A stretch of DNA of 64,000 nt from Ancylomarina sp963977525 (GTDB taxonomy: Bacteria > Bacteroidota > Bacteroidia > Bacteroidales > Marinifilaceae). Under the pieces are notes generated by a model, which did not search any database, was not told where the DNA came from, and saw nothing but the letters and a program-made list of their open reading frames with translations. The DNA lies in assembly GCA_963977525.1 (NCBI GenBank), contig CAXBPC010000015.1, positions 33,352 through 97,351 on the forward strand. Direction: 5' to 3'. Below, one piece after another: positions 63,176 through 64,000 of the stretch. Position 1 is the first letter of the stretch, and each line of letters opens with the position of its first letter. Made by a program: the position numbers and the translations under genes.

Positions 63176-63235
63176 GACTCGAACCTGTATCTAGTGTTTA
63201 GGAAACACTTGTTCTATCCCTTGAACTATGGGGCC
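63164..63235 (-). tRNA. tRNA-Arg, anticodon CCU
   Basis: On the minus strand the 72-base sequence folds as a complete cloverleaf. The acceptor is GGCCCCA with TGGGGCT (one G-T pair). The D stem is GTTC/GAAC with loop AAGGGATA. The anticodon stem AGTGT/ACACT has loop ttcctaa (anticodon CCU, reading AGG), and the T arm is ACAGG-TTCGAGT-CCTGT. The 3' CCA is not encoded in full. A terminator hairpin lies immediately downstream at 63125-63158. Confidence 0.95.
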
Positions 63236-63475
63236 AATGCTCGACAAAAGTATTTAAATCTGATTAATTAACAAAACAAAAATTTGCTTGAGAAGATAGA
63301 TATTGGAATAACATGACATAATAAGAATTAATAAACGTTAAATTAAGTTACTAACAAACTCGTATTATATTAAACATATTTTGTAAGTTTGATCTACGTA
63401 AAAAAAACAATATAAAAAGGAATACTTCACAATAGGGCTATTCCAAAACTAAACAACCCAATAAATTTACAAACT

Positions 63476-63922
63476 ATGAAGAAATTCATAATCATATTTT
63501 TTGTTCTTATTAGTTTATCTAGCCAAGCACAAAACACAAAAATTATTGTTCTTAAGCAATTCCTAACTGACATTATTAAGATTGATGGTACTAAGCTAAA
63601 TAAACAGCAACCTATAATCAGTATCAACGAAATTGCTAAATCGAAAGCGGAAAAGGCTATAGAAATAAATAGTGAAAGTATTGGCAGAGCCTTGCTTGAA
63701 GCGAAAAACTATAAGCATTGCCTTATTAGTGTTGATGGACACACTCTTGTTAGAGTTGTTAGCTTTAAAGATAGTAGTCCGAGTGGTGCTTGGCGAGCAG
63801 CTATGCCGCTTTGTAAGGGTTACATTCAAAAATCTGGTGTCCTTTACGAGAAAAAGGATTACCTCAAGAATTTAATTGGAAGGCCCGATTCTCAGATTCG
63901 AACCATGTATTTATTCAATTAA
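63476..63922 (+). CDS. Small secreted protein of unknown function
   Basis: The 148-residue product has a signal peptide (MKKFIIIFFVLISLSSQAQN) and two cysteines (in HCLISVDGH and MPLCKGYIQ). No family is recognised. The mature region contains a WRAAMPLCKG-type block and a charged C-terminus. It is probably periplasmic or surface-associated. It is monocistronic and downstream of the tRNA-Arg. Confidence 0.65.
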   Translation: MKKFIIIFFVLISLSSQAQNTKIIVLKQFLTDIIKIDGTKLNKQQPIISINEIAKSKAEKAIEINSESIGRALLEAKNYKHCLISVDGHTLVRVVSFKDSSPSGAWRAAMPLCKGYIQKSGVLYEKKDYLKNLIGRPDSQIRTMYLFN

Positions 63923-63956
63923 ATTAAAAGAGCCTTGATTTAATAAGAGGCCACTG

Positions 63957-63982
63957 AAAAACCCTCATAATTTTAGGGTTTA
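63957..63982 (+). terminator. Probable hairpin terminator
   Basis: The arms aaaccct and agggttt (loop cataatttt) lie about 35 bases after the secreted-protein stop, followed by an A-rich tail. Confidence 0.55.
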
Positions 63983-64000
63983 AAAATAAAACAAGGTTAC

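Overview
This window reads as chromosomal DNA of a Bacteroidota bacterium, probably a marine or anaerobic member of Marinilabiliales or a related order. That placement is inferred from gene content: LytS/LytTR two-component pairs, a TlpA-type lipoprotein thioredoxin, an ABC-2 permease fused to an M1 peptidase, Arm-DNA-binding integrase remnants and many Cys-anchored lipoproteins. AT-rich spacers and mostly weak Shine-Dalgarno signals fit. No rRNA or other species-level marker is present.

Layout. 1-5.2 kb: the 3' end of a ferredoxin-anchor subunit of a molybdopterin oxidoreductase, a PLP-dependent Cys/Met enzyme, two secreted proteins and many small palindromic interspersed repeats. 5.2-10.5 kb: two unrecognised proteins, a 21-bp minisatellite, and a large PLD-nuclease/helicase (DUF3427-like) with a small partner, flanked by a 17-bp direct repeat. 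10.5-16.1 kb: two identical PAP2 phosphatase genes bracketing a third PAP2 gene, a CorA transporter and an MscS channel, then an alpha/beta hydrolase. 16.4-24.6 kb: secreted lipoproteins, an OmpR-type two-component system and an LTA-synthase-like sulfatase-fold membrane enzyme. 25-34 kb: a TetR-regulated MMPL/LolA-like/outer-membrane operon whose last gene is partly duplicated around a decayed redox operon (flavodoxin-like remnant, peroxiredoxin, Old Yellow Enzyme, quinol-monooxygenase remnant). 34-49 kb: a PAS sensor kinase, an ABC transporter-aminopeptidase system, two LytS/LytTR pairs, a TlpA-like lipoprotein, an esterase and an ExbB-like protein. 49-51.2 kb: an HxlR regulator divergent from an NAD(P)H-binding protein, then an unusual cupin-(2Fe-2S)2 fusion. 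51.2-63.2 kb: a probable integration hotspot at tRNA-Arg(CCU), with a 51-bp copy of the tRNA 3' end plus terminator at 51.3 kb, a degenerate tRNA-Arg copy and an integrase stub at 54.1-54.5 kb, a sulfur-metabolism cluster, and an intact-looking IS3-family element beside the functional tRNA.

How genes may work together. The sulfur cluster (rhodanese-thioredoxin lipoprotein, OB-fold protein, YceI, frameshifted cysteine-dioxygenase-like gene, cysteine-sulfinate-decarboxylase-like enzyme, permuted-papain-like protein, FMN glutamate-synthase-like protein) could turn cysteine into hypotaurine-type products. The TetR operon has a perfect 16-bp operator candidate before both the regulator and the transporter. 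Four loci look decayed (truncation, frameshift or in-frame stop), and repeat-mediated rearrangement is visible at several scales, so this is an actively reshaped stretch of chromosome.
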